64,000 bases of DNA from Candidatus Accumulibacter conexus (lineage in GTDB: Bacteria > Pseudomonadota > Gammaproteobacteria > Burkholderiales > Rhodocyclaceae), in NCBI GenBank assembly GCA_017592775.1, contig JAGFNJ010000012.1, positions 1-64,000 on the forward strand. The letters run 5' to 3'. The position numbers and the translations under genes were made by a program. Positions within the stretch are counted from its first letter, which is position 1. Each line of letters starts with the position of its first letter. The notes below the pieces were generated by a model. That model had not been told where the DNA came from. It ran no database searches and saw only the letters and a list, made by a program, of their open reading frames with translations. Positions 54,463 through 63,510 of this stretch are shown in pieces.

Positions 54463-55764
54463 GTGCGTAGTGCGGGCGGTCCGCCGACGGGACGGCGCCG
54501 GCTGGCCCTCGCCGTCGTCGTCGCGGCGTATGTCCTGTCCTTCTTCCAGCGTTTCGCACCAGCGGGAATCGCCCCGGACCTGGTTGCTGCGTTCAACACC
54601 ACGGCGTCGTCGCTGGGTGTCCTCGCGGCGACCTACTTCTACGTCTATACGGTGATGCAGGTGCCGACCGGAATTCTCGTCGACACCCTCGGGCCGCGCC
54701 TGATCCTGCTCCTCGGCGGGCTCGTCGGTGGCGCCGGCAGTCTGCTGTTCGGCCTTGCCGCCACCTTTGACCAGGCGCTGCTGGGACGGACGCTGATCGG
54801 GCTCGGGGTGTCGGTGACCTTCATCGCCATGCTCAAGATCATCGCCGTTTCCTTCGACGAGAGACGCTTTGCCAGCCTCGTCGGAGTCGCCATGCTGATC
54901 GGCAACCTCGGCTCGGTACTCGCCGGCGCGCCCTTGTCGTGGCTGGCGCAGCTCACCGGCTGGCGGGGCGTTTTCGTCGGACTGGCGGCGGTCTCGCTGG
55001 TGCTCGGACTGGCCTGCTGGTGGCTGCTGCGCGAAACGGCACCGGGCAGCGCTGGCGCGGCGTCGTCGCCGTCCGGCAGCAGGCCGCGTTTCGACCGCAC
55101 GGTGGTCCTCTCGGGCCTGCTGCTGGTACTCAGGAACCGCGATACGTGGCCTGTCGTCTGCGTCAACTTCGGCATCTGCGGCAGTTTCTTTGCCTTTGCG
55201 GGCCTCTGGGCGACGCCCTTCCTGACGCAGGCTCAGCAGATGACGCGCAGCGTCGCAGCCAATCATGTCAGCCTGTATTTCGCCGGCTTTGCGTTGGGTT
55301 GCGTCGTCGTCGGCACGCTGTCCGACCGGCTCGGCCGGCGCAAGCCGGTACTGCTGGCCAGCAGCCACCTGTACGCGGCGATCTGGCTCGTCTGGCTGTC
55401 GGGAACCACTTTGCCGCTGGCCTTCAGCTATGCCTTGTTCGCCTTGATGGGCCTGCTGACCGCCAGTTTCACCCTCACCTGGGCCTGCGCCAAGGAAGTC
55501 AATCCACCACTGCTTTCGGGAATGTCGACCAGCGTCACCAACATGGGAGGCTTTCTCGCCGCAGCCATCCTGCAACCGCTGGTCGGCTGGGTGATGGACC
55601 TGCGCTGGCAGGGGGGGCTGAGCGATGGCGGTGCGCGGCTGTACAGCCCCGCCGATTTTCAGGCCGGTGTGCTGCTGCTCGCCGCGACGGCGGGTTTTGG
55701 TGCCCTGGCGGCCTGGCGAATCCGCGAGACCAACTGCCGCAACGTCTGGCAACCGCCGGCCTGA
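54463..55764 (+). CDS. MFS transporter
   Basis: A 433-residue inner-membrane carrier with about twelve helices. The superfamily motif A is seen in GTLSDRLGRRKPVL between helices 8 and 9 and more loosely as GILVDTLGPRLIL between helices 2 and 3. The N-terminal half contains FNTTASSLGVLAATYFYVYTVMQVPTG, common in carriers of organic acids or sugars. Start is GTG 54463, with no clear ribosome binding site. Converges on the OmpA gene 34 nt away. The substrate is unknown. Confidence 0.82.
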   Translation: MRSAGGPPTGRRRLALAVVVAAYVLSFFQRFAPAGIAPDLVAAFNTTASSLGVLAATYFYVYTVMQVPTGILVDTLGPRLILLLGGLVGGAGSLLFGLAATFDQALLGRTLIGLGVSVTFIAMLKIIAVSFDERRFASLVGVAMLIGNLGSVLAGAPLSWLAQLTGWRGVFVGLAAVSLVLGLACWWLLRETAPGSAGAASSPSGSRPRFDRTVVLSGLLLVLRNRDTWPVVCVNFGICGSFFAFAGLWATPFLTQAQQMTRSVAANHVSLYFAGFALGCVVVGTLSDRLGRRKPVLLASSHLYAAIWLVWLSGTTLPLAFSYALFALMGLLTASFTLTWACAKEVNPPLLSGMSTSVTNMGGFLAAAILQPLVGWVMDLRWQGGLSDGGARLYSPADFQAGVLLLAATAGFGALAAWRIRETNCRNVWQPPA

Positions 55765-55798
55765 TCGACCGGCGCTGCTGGCGCGGCGGCGACGGGAC

Positions 55799-56329
55799 TC
55801 AGCGCCTTTCGTACACCAGGTCGACGCGGCGCATGCTGCGCCGGCACGCTTCGCTGTCGCACTTCTGTTTGCTGCTTTCCTCGCTGCCGCGCGGCAGGCG
55901 ACGGATCTGGCTGCGGGGCACGCCGAGCGAGCGCAGCCGCTCGCTCACCGCTTCCGTTCGCCGGTCGGCGACAGCCAGGTTGTAGGCGGCGCTGCCGAGG
56001 TTGTCGGTGTGGCCGACGAGAACGACGATCAACTGCGAATCTTCCTTGAGTTTCTGGGCGTTCTGCCGCAGGACCTCGGCGCCCTGGCTATCGATCGTCA
56101 CCTCGCCGGAAGCGAAATAGACGGTTCTCGCCGCCTCGTCGTCGGCGAAGGGCATCGGCTTTCCGGCGCCGGGTCGGCCGGTGGACAGCGGCGCGCGGGC
56201 GGGCTTCTGTTGTTCCGCACCGGGCTTTGCCGCATCCGCCGCGACGGGCGGTCTGTCGGCGGTCGCGCAGGCGGCGAGCAGGAGGGCGGTGGCCAGACAG
56301 AAGGACAGCGAGTGGTGTGGCGACGACAT
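55799..56329 (-). CDS. OmpA/Pal-family lipoprotein
   Basis: A 176-residue outer-membrane lipoprotein. The lipobox LLAAC has its Cys at residue 21. A Pro/Ala/Lys linker (25-60) precedes an OmpA-type peptidoglycan-binding domain with VYFASGEVTIDSQGAEVL, VGHTDNLGSAAYNLAVADRRTEAV and RRVDLVY. The SKQKCDSEACRRSMRRVDL region has two cysteines that may form a disulphide. It would anchor the outer membrane to the cell wall. Confidence 0.87.
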   Translation of the reverse strand: MSSPHHSLSFCLATALLLAACATADRPPVAADAAKPGAEQQKPARAPLSTGRPGAGKPMPFADDEAARTVYFASGEVTIDSQGAEVLRQNAQKLKEDSQLIVVLVGHTDNLGSAAYNLAVADRRTEAVSERLRSLGVPRSQIRRLPRGSEESSKQKCDSEACRRSMRRVDLVYERR

Positions 56330-56410
56330 GGGCGATCTACCGGCAGGTCGAGAAGTGGACGACTGCCTTGCTCCGGCGATGATGGGCGTCGGGCGCTCGG
56401 CCCCGAAACG

Positions 56411-59146
56411 TCAGGCGGCTTTGGCGCCGGGCGTCTCCGACGCGTGCGCGGCGACCATCTGGCGGAGTTCCGGCAGGCAGGAGCCACAGAAGGTACCGCA
56501 GCCGCGCCTTTCCTGCAAGGCCGCCAGACTCGCACCGCTGGCGAGGTCGGCAGTGATCTCGGCCGCCGTCACGTCGGCACAACGGCAGACGACCGGGCTG
56601 CGCTGCGGCAGTTTCCCCGGTCGCCGGCCGATCGGTGCCACTGCCCAGCGAACGAGTTCGGCGTCGAGTGAGTCGTCGGCCATCACTTCCTTGAGCCAGC
56701 TCTGGGCGAGCGTTTCACCTGCGAGCCGGACGCCGATCAGGCGGCCGTCGGGGGCGATCGCACGCTTGCTGACCTGGCGCTGCCGGTCGGCATAGACGAT
56801 CGCTGCCGCATCGTCAGCGAGACCGAACAGCCGGTCGATCTCACGCAGGCGGTCGTCCGGCAACGGCTGGCGGTGGGCTGCGCGCAGGATGACCAATGGC
56901 CGGCGGCGGCCGTACAGCCCGACGGTTGCGAAATCAAAGTCGCCGAGCAGGCGCCGGCCGGCCTCGAGCAGCCCGGGTGTGTCGGTTTCGCCGCCATCCG
57001 CCAGGCGCAGGACGACCAGTTGCCAGGGCAAGTCTGCCTTGTCGACGGCGACAGCGGCATGCTTCAGTTCCGGTTGCTGCGAAAAGGGGTCGCGCGCCGG
57101 GGTCGTCAGCGCGTTGACGCCGGCACTGTTCATGTATCGGCTGCCCCAGTGCATCGGCAGCCAGGCACTGCCGCGCGGCAGTCCGTCATCGGCGGCGACG
57201 CGAACGACGATGCTGCCGCGCGCGTTGCGCGCGGTGACCAGGTCGCCGCCGTGCAGGTCGCGTTGGCGCAGATCGGCCGGGTGCATCGTCAGCAACGGTT
57301 CATCGTCGAGATTGAACAGACGGGCGACGGTTCCGGTGCGGCTCATGCCGTGCCACTGGTCGCGCAGCCGCCCGGAGAGAAGGCTGATCGGGAACGAGGC
57401 GTCGGTGACTTCGGCCGTCGGCCGATGTTCGGCGACGACGAAACGGGCGCGCCCGTTCGCCGTCGGGAATATGCCGTCCTCGTACAGGCGCTGCCGGCCA
57501 CTGCTCGCGCCGGCCGGAAAGGGCCACTGCTGCGGGCCGAGCGTGTCGAGCAGCGAATAGCTCAGACCGCCGATGTCGAGGTCACGCCCCAAGGTGCTCT
57601 GCCGGTGCTCTGCGAAGATCTGCTCCGGGTGCTCGTAGGGAAACAGGTTCGCGGCCAATGGCGGCGCCAGTCGCCGGCCGAGGCGGCGTGCGAAGTCGAC
57701 GGCGATCCGCCAGTCATGACGCGCCTCGCCCGGCGGTGCGACGGCCGGAACGAGATGGGTGATCCGCCGTTCCGAGTTGGTGACCGTTCCCTCCTTTTCG
57801 CCCCAGGTCGTTGCCGGCAGCAGGAGGTCGGCAAAGCTTGCGGTATCGGTGTCGGCGTAGGCTTCCTGGAGGACGACGAAGGCTGCCTCGCGCAGGGCGG
57901 CGCGAACCTCCGCCTGCGCCGGCAGCGATTGCGCCGGGTTGGTGCAGGCGATCCAGACCGCCTTGACCTCGCCGGTCCGGAGGGCGGCAAACAGCTCGAT
58001 GGCGGTTTTCCCCGGTCGCTCGGGCACGGACGGCACGCCCCAGAGACGGGCGACCTCGGCGCGGTGCTCCGGGTTGGCCAGGTCGCGGTGCGCCGAGAGC
58101 AGGTTGGCGAGGCCGCCGACCTCGCGGCCACCCATGGCGTTCGGCTGACCGGTCAGCGAGAACGGGCCGGCGCCGGGGCGGCCGATCTGCCCGGTTGCCA
58201 GATGCAGGTGGATCAACGCCGCGTTGTTGTGCGTGCCGTGGGCTGACTGGTTGAGCCCCTGGCAGTACAGGGAGAGGGCGGCAGCGGCGCTGCCGAACCA
58301 GCGTCCGGCGCGGATGATGTCGGCCTTGGGCAGACCGCAGAGGCGTGCGACGACATCCGGCGTGTAGGCGGCGACGGTCTTCTCGAGCGCCTCGAAGCCT
58401 TCCGTGTGGCGCGCGATGTAGTCGCGGTTCACCAGCCCCTCGGCCAGCAGGACGTGCAGCAGGCCGTTGTAGAGCGCGATGTCGCTGCCCGGGGCCAGCG
58501 GCAGGTGGAGATCGGCGATGGCCGCGGTCTCGCTGCGCCGCGGATCGACGACGATGATGCGCAGCGCGGGATTGGCTGCACGCGCATCCTCGATGCGCCG
58601 GAAGACGATCGGGTGGGCGATCGCCGGGTTGGCGCCGGCGATCAGCAGGCAGTCGGCGAGCGCGATGTCCTCGTAGGAGCACGGTGGCGCGTCGGCACCG
58701 AGAGTCTGCTTGTAGCCCGCCACCGCCGACGACATGCAGAGACGCGAGTTGGTATCGACGTTGTTGGTGCCGATCAGTCCTTTGGCCAGCTTGTTGAAGA
58801 CGTAATAGTCCTCGGTCAGCAACTGACCGGAGATGTAGAAGGCGACACTGTCCGGACCGTGCGCGGCGATGATCCCGGCAAAGCGGTCGGCGGCGTGGTC
58901 GAGCGCCTCGTCCCAACCGACACGCTGGCGCGCGGCGTCGCGTTGCCGCCGCAGTTGCGGATGCAGCAGGCGGTACTCCGGGCGGGTGCTCAGGTGCAGC
59001 GACGCGCCCTTGCTGCACAGGCGGCCGTGGTTGGCAGGATGCGCCGGGTCGCCGCGGACGCCGACGATGCCGCCGTTGTCGGTTTCGATCAGCAGCCCGC
59101 AGCCGACGCCGCAGTAGCAACAGGTCGATCGGACGATCTCGTTCAT
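56411..59146 (-). CDS. nasA: Assimilatory nitrate reductase catalytic subunit
   Basis: A 911-residue molybdenum enzyme that reduces nitrate to nitrite in the cytoplasm. The N-terminal [4Fe-4S] motif is CCYCGVGCGLL with the last Cys in GRLCSKG. Molybdopterin (bis-MGD) blocks include TNNVDTNSRLCMSSAV, INPAQS-like TNPAQSLP and the C-terminal GSRYMNSAGVNALT. The last 60 residues form a BFD-like [2Fe-2S] domain (VCRCADVTAAEI, CGTFCGSC), so electrons can come from a flavoprotein. A start at 59146 is supported by the FeS motif close to it. Divergent from nirB, with a sigma-54 promoter upstream. Confidence 0.93.
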   Translation of the reverse strand: MNEIVRSTCCYCGVGCGLLIETDNGGIVGVRGDPAHPANHGRLCSKGASLHLSTRPEYRLLHPQLRRQRDAARQRVGWDEALDHAADRFAGIIAAHGPDSVAFYISGQLLTEDYYVFNKLAKGLIGTNNVDTNSRLCMSSAVAGYKQTLGADAPPCSYEDIALADCLLIAGANPAIAHPIVFRRIEDARAANPALRIIVVDPRRSETAAIADLHLPLAPGSDIALYNGLLHVLLAEGLVNRDYIARHTEGFEALEKTVAAYTPDVVARLCGLPKADIIRAGRWFGSAAAALSLYCQGLNQSAHGTHNNAALIHLHLATGQIGRPGAGPFSLTGQPNAMGGREVGGLANLLSAHRDLANPEHRAEVARLWGVPSVPERPGKTAIELFAALRTGEVKAVWIACTNPAQSLPAQAEVRAALREAAFVVLQEAYADTDTASFADLLLPATTWGEKEGTVTNSERRITHLVPAVAPPGEARHDWRIAVDFARRLGRRLAPPLAANLFPYEHPEQIFAEHRQSTLGRDLDIGGLSYSLLDTLGPQQWPFPAGASSGRQRLYEDGIFPTANGRARFVVAEHRPTAEVTDASFPISLLSGRLRDQWHGMSRTGTVARLFNLDDEPLLTMHPADLRQRDLHGGDLVTARNARGSIVVRVAADDGLPRGSAWLPMHWGSRYMNSAGVNALTTPARDPFSQQPELKHAAVAVDKADLPWQLVVLRLADGGETDTPGLLEAGRRLLGDFDFATVGLYGRRRPLVILRAAHRQPLPDDRLREIDRLFGLADDAAAIVYADRQRQVSKRAIAPDGRLIGVRLAGETLAQSWLKEVMADDSLDAELVRWAVAPIGRRPGKLPQRSPVVCRCADVTAAEITADLASGASLAALQERRGCGTFCGSCLPELRQMVAAHASETPGAKAA

Positions 59147-59172
59147 GATTTTCACTCCTGGGAGCGTCCCAA

Positions 59173-59187
59173 GCAACTCTCGTGCCA
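59173..59187 (-). promoter_or_regulatory. Sigma-54 promoter of nasA
   Basis: On the minus strand: TGGCAC (59182-59187), 5 nt GAGAG, TTGC (59173-59176). This is an exact match to the -24/-12 consensus, 27 nt before the nasA ATG at 59146. Confidence 0.85.
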
Positions 59188-59374
59188 TGACCGGCTGCGG
59201 GCACGAGGAGCCAGCGCAGGAGGCACTGCGGATGCCGTCGCGCTCGCTGCCGGTCGCTGCGCGCACCAGTTGCTTGCGCCTGTCCACGGGTGTGCCCCGC
59301 AATGGTGCGCTGCAGCAGTCGTCGCGTGCCGGCATGAACGCGAATGTGGCGGCAGATCAGGGCTGCGGGAGTAC

Positions 59375-59389
59375 TGGCACGCTGCTTGC
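59375..59389 (+). promoter_or_regulatory. Sigma-54 promoter of the nirBD operon
   Basis: TGGCAC (59375-59380), GCTGC, TTGC (59386-59389): an exact -24/-12 match, 44 nt before the nirB start. GCGCACCA at 59261-59268 and TGGTGCGC at 59303-59310 between the two promoters are possible NtrC-type half-sites. Confidence 0.85.
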
Positions 59390-59432
59390 TAGGAGACTGG
59401 CATCGAGGTTCTTTGGCAGGAGCAAGAGACGA

Positions 59433-61862
59433 ATGGGCAGGAAAAGACTCGTCATGGTTGGCAACGGCATGGCCGGTGTGCGTACGCTCGAGGAACTGCT
59501 GAAGCTGGCTCCCGACGAGTACGGGATCACCGTCTTCGGTGCCGAGCCGCACCCCAACTACAACCGCATCCTGCTGTCGCCAGTGCTCGCCGGCGAGATG
59601 AGTATCCAGGACATCATCCTCAACGACCACGCCTGGTACGCGCAGCACGGCATCACGCTGCACCTAGGGAAGAAGGTCGAGCGGATCGATCGCCTGCGGC
59701 GGCGGGTCATCGCCGACGATGGCACCGGCGCCGACTACGACCGCCTGCTGCTGGCGACCGGTTCGAATCCCTTCATGCTGCCCGTTCCCGGCAACGACCT
59801 GCCGGGGGTGATCTCCTACCGCGACATCGCCGATACCGACGCGATGATCGATGCCGCGCAGCGCTACCGCCATGCGGTGGTCATTGGTGGCGGTCTGCTC
59901 GGACTCGAGGCGGCGAACGGCCTCAGGCTGCGTGGCATGGACGTGACGGTGGTCCATCTTGCCGACTGGCTGCTCGAACGCCAGCTCGACGAGACCGCCG
60001 GCAGGATGCTGCAGAGATCGCTCGAAGAGCGCGGCCTGAAGTTCCTGCTCGGCAAGCAGACCGAGATGCTGATCGCCGGCGCGAGTGGCCGCGTTGCCGC
60101 CGTGCGGCTGAAGGACGGACTGGAACTGCCGGCCGAACTGGTGGTGATGGCGGTCGGCATTCGCCCGAACACGGCGCTTGCCGAGGCGGCCGGGATCCAC
60201 TGCCAGCGCGGCATCGTCGTCAACGACACGATGCAGACCTACGATCCCAAGATCTACGCCGTCGGCGAGTGCGTTGCCCATCGCGGCATCGCCTACGGTC
60301 TGGTGGCGCCGCTCTTCGAGCAGGGCAAGGTGGCGGCGAACCACCTGGCCAACTTCGGCATCGGTCGCTACACCGGTTCGGTGACCTCGACCAAGCTCAA
60401 GGTGACCGGCATCGATCTCTTTTCGGCCGGCGATTTCTTTGGCGGCAAGGATACCGAGGAGATCACCCTCAACGATGCCGCTGGCGGGGTGTACAAGAAG
60501 CTGGTGATTCGCGACAACCGCCTGGTTGGCGGCGTCCTCTATGGTGATACGGCCGACGGCCCGTGGTACTTCCAGTTGCTGCGCGACAGCCAGGACATTC
60601 ACGAGATCCGTGACCACCTGCTTTTTGGCCAGTCGCATGTCGGCGATGTCGGCCACCAGGGCCACAGCAAGGCGGCGGCGATGGCCGACAGCGCCGAGGT
60701 CTGCGGCTGCAACGGCGTCAGCAAGGGCGTCATCGTCAAGGCGATCAAGGAGAAAGGCCTGTTCAGCCTCGATGACATCAAGCAGCACACCAAGGCGGCA
60801 TCGTCGTGCGGTTCGTGCGCCGGCCTCTGCGAGCAGATCCTGTCGGCGACGATTGGTGGCGCGTACACGCCCGCTGCCTCGAACCGCAAGCCGGTGTGTG
60901 GCTGCACCGACCATTCGCACCAGGAAGTGCGCGACGCGATCCGGGCGCAGCACCTCGTCAGCATCGACAGCGTCATGCGCTTCCTCGAGTGGCGGACCGA
61001 CGACGGTTGCGAGAAGTGCCGTCCGGCGCTCAACTACTACCTGATCTCGACTTGGCCCGGCGAGGCCAGGGATGATCCGCGCTCGCGCCTGATCAACGAA
61101 CGTGCCCATGCCAACATCCAGAAGGACGGAACCTACTCGGTCGTGCCACGGATGTGGGGTGGGCTGACCAGTGCGGCCGAGCTGCGGCGCATCGCCGACG
61201 TCGCCGAGAAGTACCAGGTGCCGACGATCAAGCTGACCGGCGGGCAACGGATCGACCTGCTCGGCATCCGCAAGGAAGACCTGATCGGCGTCTGGCAGGA
61301 TCTCGGCATGCCATCCGGGCACGCCTACGGCAAGTCGATCCGTACCGTAAAGACCTGCGTCGGCGCCGAGCATTGCCGCTTTGGCACGCAACTGGCGATG
61401 GACATGGGCGTCAAGCTCGAACGGATGCTGTTCGACATGTACTCGCCGCACAAGGTCAAGCTGGCCGTTTCGGGTTCTCCGCGCAACTGCGCCGAGGCCG
61501 GCATCAAGGATGTCGGGGTGATCGGCGTCGATTCCGGCTACGAGCTGTACGTCGGCGGCAACGGCGGCATCAAGACCGAGGTGGCGCAGTTCCTCGTCAA
61601 GGTGAAGAGTGACGAGGAGGTCCTGGAGTATGCCGGTGCCTTCCTGCAGCTCTACCGCGAGGAGGGTTTCTATCTCGAGCGGACCTGCCACTGGCTGGAG
61701 CGCGTCGGCCTCGAGCACGCGAAGAACCGCGTCGTCGAAGACGAGGAGAACCGCAAGGCATTGCACGCGCGTCTGCTGGCCGAGCTGCAGGATGCCCCCG
61801 ATCCCTGGGCCGAGCGCGTCGCCGGTGCCGAGCGCAGCGAATACGAGGCGATCATCGTTTGA
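59433..61862 (+). CDS. nirB: NAD(P)H-dependent assimilatory nitrite reductase, large subunit
   Basis: An 809-residue enzyme that reduces nitrite to ammonium. Residues 1-290 form the FAD/NAD(P)H oxidoreductase (RLVMVGNGMAGVRTLE, AVVIGGGLLGLEAA, IYAVGECVAHRG). Two BFD-like [2Fe-2S] regions follow (CGCNGVSKG...CGSCAGLC and VCGCTDHSHQ...CEKCRPALNYY). The C-terminal half carries the ferredoxin-like and sirohaem-[4Fe-4S] motifs with TCVGAEHCRFGT and SGSPRNCAEAG. The ATG at 59433 is chosen because GRKRLVMVGNGMAG is the conserved beginning. Operon with nirD and the nitrate transporter. Confidence 0.95.
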   Translation: MGRKRLVMVGNGMAGVRTLEELLKLAPDEYGITVFGAEPHPNYNRILLSPVLAGEMSIQDIILNDHAWYAQHGITLHLGKKVERIDRLRRRVIADDGTGADYDRLLLATGSNPFMLPVPGNDLPGVISYRDIADTDAMIDAAQRYRHAVVIGGGLLGLEAANGLRLRGMDVTVVHLADWLLERQLDETAGRMLQRSLEERGLKFLLGKQTEMLIAGASGRVAAVRLKDGLELPAELVVMAVGIRPNTALAEAAGIHCQRGIVVNDTMQTYDPKIYAVGECVAHRGIAYGLVAPLFEQGKVAANHLANFGIGRYTGSVTSTKLKVTGIDLFSAGDFFGGKDTEEITLNDAAGGVYKKLVIRDNRLVGGVLYGDTADGPWYFQLLRDSQDIHEIRDHLLFGQSHVGDVGHQGHSKAAAMADSAEVCGCNGVSKGVIVKAIKEKGLFSLDDIKQHTKAASSCGSCAGLCEQILSATIGGAYTPAASNRKPVCGCTDHSHQEVRDAIRAQHLVSIDSVMRFLEWRTDDGCEKCRPALNYYLISTWPGEARDDPRSRLINERAHANIQKDGTYSVVPRMWGGLTSAAELRRIADVAEKYQVPTIKLTGGQRIDLLGIRKEDLIGVWQDLGMPSGHAYGKSIRTVKTCVGAEHCRFGTQLAMDMGVKLERMLFDMYSPHKVKLAVSGSPRNCAEAGIKDVGVIGVDSGYELYVGGNGGIKTEVAQFLVKVKSDEEVLEYAGAFLQLYREEGFYLERTCHWLERVGLEHAKNRVVEDEENRKALHARLLAELQDAPDPWAERVAGAERSEYEAIIV

Positions 61863-61892
61863 ACGCCCGCCTGACTGGAGAAGGAATGAGCA

Positions 61893-62201
61893 ATGGGTGA
61901 ATGGAAATCGATCTGCATGCTGGAAGACATCCCACGGCTGGGTAGCCGCGTCGTCCGTTCGACGGGCGGCGACATCGCCGTCTTCCGCACTTCGGCCAAC
62001 GCGGTGTTCGCCTTGCGCGACCAGTGTCCGCACAAGGGCGGGCCGTTGTCGCAGGGGCTGGTGCATGGCAACCAGGTGACCTGCCCGCTGCATGGCTGGA
62101 AGCTGCGACTCGACTCGGGCGAGGCGGTGGCTCCCGACGAAGGCTGCTCGCGCCGTTACCCGGTGCGGGTCGAGAGCGGCACCGTCTTCCTGCAACTCTG
62201 A
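61893..62201 (+). CDS. nirD: Nitrite reductase small subunit (Rieske-like)
   Basis: A 102-residue Rieske-fold partner of NirB. The [2Fe-2S] ligands are intact: CPHKGGPLSQG and CPLHGWKL (Cys-His and Cys-His pairs). Many NirD proteins have lost them, but this one has kept both. It lies 30 nt after nirB, with GAGAAGGAATGAG as ribosome binding site. Confidence 0.92.
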   Translation: MGEWKSICMLEDIPRLGSRVVRSTGGDIAVFRTSANAVFALRDQCPHKGGPLSQGLVHGNQVTCPLHGWKLRLDSGEAVAPDEGCSRRYPVRVESGTVFLQL

Positions 62202-62222
62202 CACGAAAGGAAACACGACATC

Positions 62223-63434
62223 ATGAACAGTTCATTCTGGAAGGCCGGTCATCGACCGACGCTGCTGGCAGCTTTTCTCTATTTCGACCTCGCCTTCATG
62301 GTCTGGGTGATCCTCGGCCCGCTGGGCGTGCAGATCGCCAAGGATCTCGGCCTGACGCACGCGCAGAAGGGAATGATGGTCGCCACGCCCGTACTTGCGG
62401 GTGCCATCCTGCGCATCTTCATGGGCATCCTGGTTGACCACCTGAAGCCGAAGATGGCCGGCGCCATCGGCCAGGTGATCGTCATCGCCTCGCTGTTCTT
62501 CGCCTGGTACTTCGGCATCGACAGCTACGAGCAGACGCTGATCCTCGGCATCTTCCTCGGCGTCGCCGGGGCGTCCTTCGCCGTCGCCCTGCCGTTGGCC
62601 TCGCGCTGGTATCCACCCGAGCATCAGGGTACCGCTCTCGGTATCGCCGGTGCCGGCAATTCGGGAACGGCGCTGGCGGCGCTGATCGCGCCGAGTCTGG
62701 CGATGGCGTTCGGTTGGGGCAACGTCTTCGGGCTGGCGCTGATTCCGCTCGTTCTGGTCTTCGTCTTCTACCTCGTCGCCGCCAGGGACGCGCCGGAATG
62801 CCCGCCGCCGAAGGCGCTGCCGGAATACCTCAAGGTGCTCCGGGACAGCGACGCGTGGTGGTTCATGTTCTTCTATGCGGTGACCTTCGGTGGTTTTGTC
62901 GGTCTCGCTTCGTCGCTGACGATCTACTTCAACATCCAGTACGGGCTCGACGCCAAGACGGCCGGCTTCTTCACCGCTGCCTGCGTCTTCGCGGGCTCGC
63001 TGGTGCGGCCGATCGGCGGCAACGTCGCCGACCGCATCGGCGGCATCAAGAGCCTGTCGGTGATGTACGTCCTGGCGGCGATCTTTCTCGGCGTTGCCAG
63101 CATCGGCCTGCCGGCGGCGTGGATGGCGCTGCTCGCCTTCGTCGGGGCGATGCTCGCCCTTGGCATGGGCAATGGTGCCGTCTTCCAGCTCGTGCCGCAG
63201 CGTTTCCGCAAGGAGATCGGTGTCATGACCGGGCTGGTCGGCATGGCCGGTGGCGTCGGTGGTTTCTACCTGGCCTCGTCGCTGGGCTATGCGAAGCAGA
63301 TCACCGGCAGCTACCAGATCGGTTTCCTGATCTTCGCCTGCCTCGCCCTGCTGGCGCTGGCCGGCCTGTCCGCCGTCAAGACCCGCTGGCGGACGACCTG
63401 GGGTGCGGCCCACCTGACCGCAGCCCGCATCTGA
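62223..63434 (+). CDS. Nitrate/nitrite transporter (NarK/NasA family)
   Basis: A 403-residue MFS carrier with twelve helices. Nitrate signatures are visible: FDLAFMVWVILGPLG in helix 1, the RIFMGILVDHLKPK motif in helix 2-3 and two glycine-rich NNP-type segments (GVAGASFAVALPLASRWYPPEHQGTALGIAGAGNSGTAL and GMTGLVGMAGGVGGF-like TGLVGMAGGVGGF). The two arginines expected to bind nitrate lie in the RIFMG and GSLVRPIGG segments. It provides the nitrate to NasA and is 21 nt after nirD. Confidence 0.92.
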   Translation: MNSSFWKAGHRPTLLAAFLYFDLAFMVWVILGPLGVQIAKDLGLTHAQKGMMVATPVLAGAILRIFMGILVDHLKPKMAGAIGQVIVIASLFFAWYFGIDSYEQTLILGIFLGVAGASFAVALPLASRWYPPEHQGTALGIAGAGNSGTALAALIAPSLAMAFGWGNVFGLALIPLVLVFVFYLVAARDAPECPPPKALPEYLKVLRDSDAWWFMFFYAVTFGGFVGLASSLTIYFNIQYGLDAKTAGFFTAACVFAGSLVRPIGGNVADRIGGIKSLSVMYVLAAIFLGVASIGLPAAWMALLAFVGAMLALGMGNGAVFQLVPQRFRKEIGVMTGLVGMAGGVGGFYLASSLGYAKQITGSYQIGFLIFACLALLALAGLSAVKTRWRTTWGAAHLTAARI

Positions 63435-63510
63435 GCCACCGATTGAACGCCCCGGGGCGGCAGGTTAGAGTGCGAGCTGCCGTCCCCTTCCCTTCCGGAG
63501 CACTGCCCGC

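Noticed and set aside
59664..62216. An 850-codon open frame on the minus strand
   Set aside because: Antisense to nirB and nirD, which have complete catalytic motifs.
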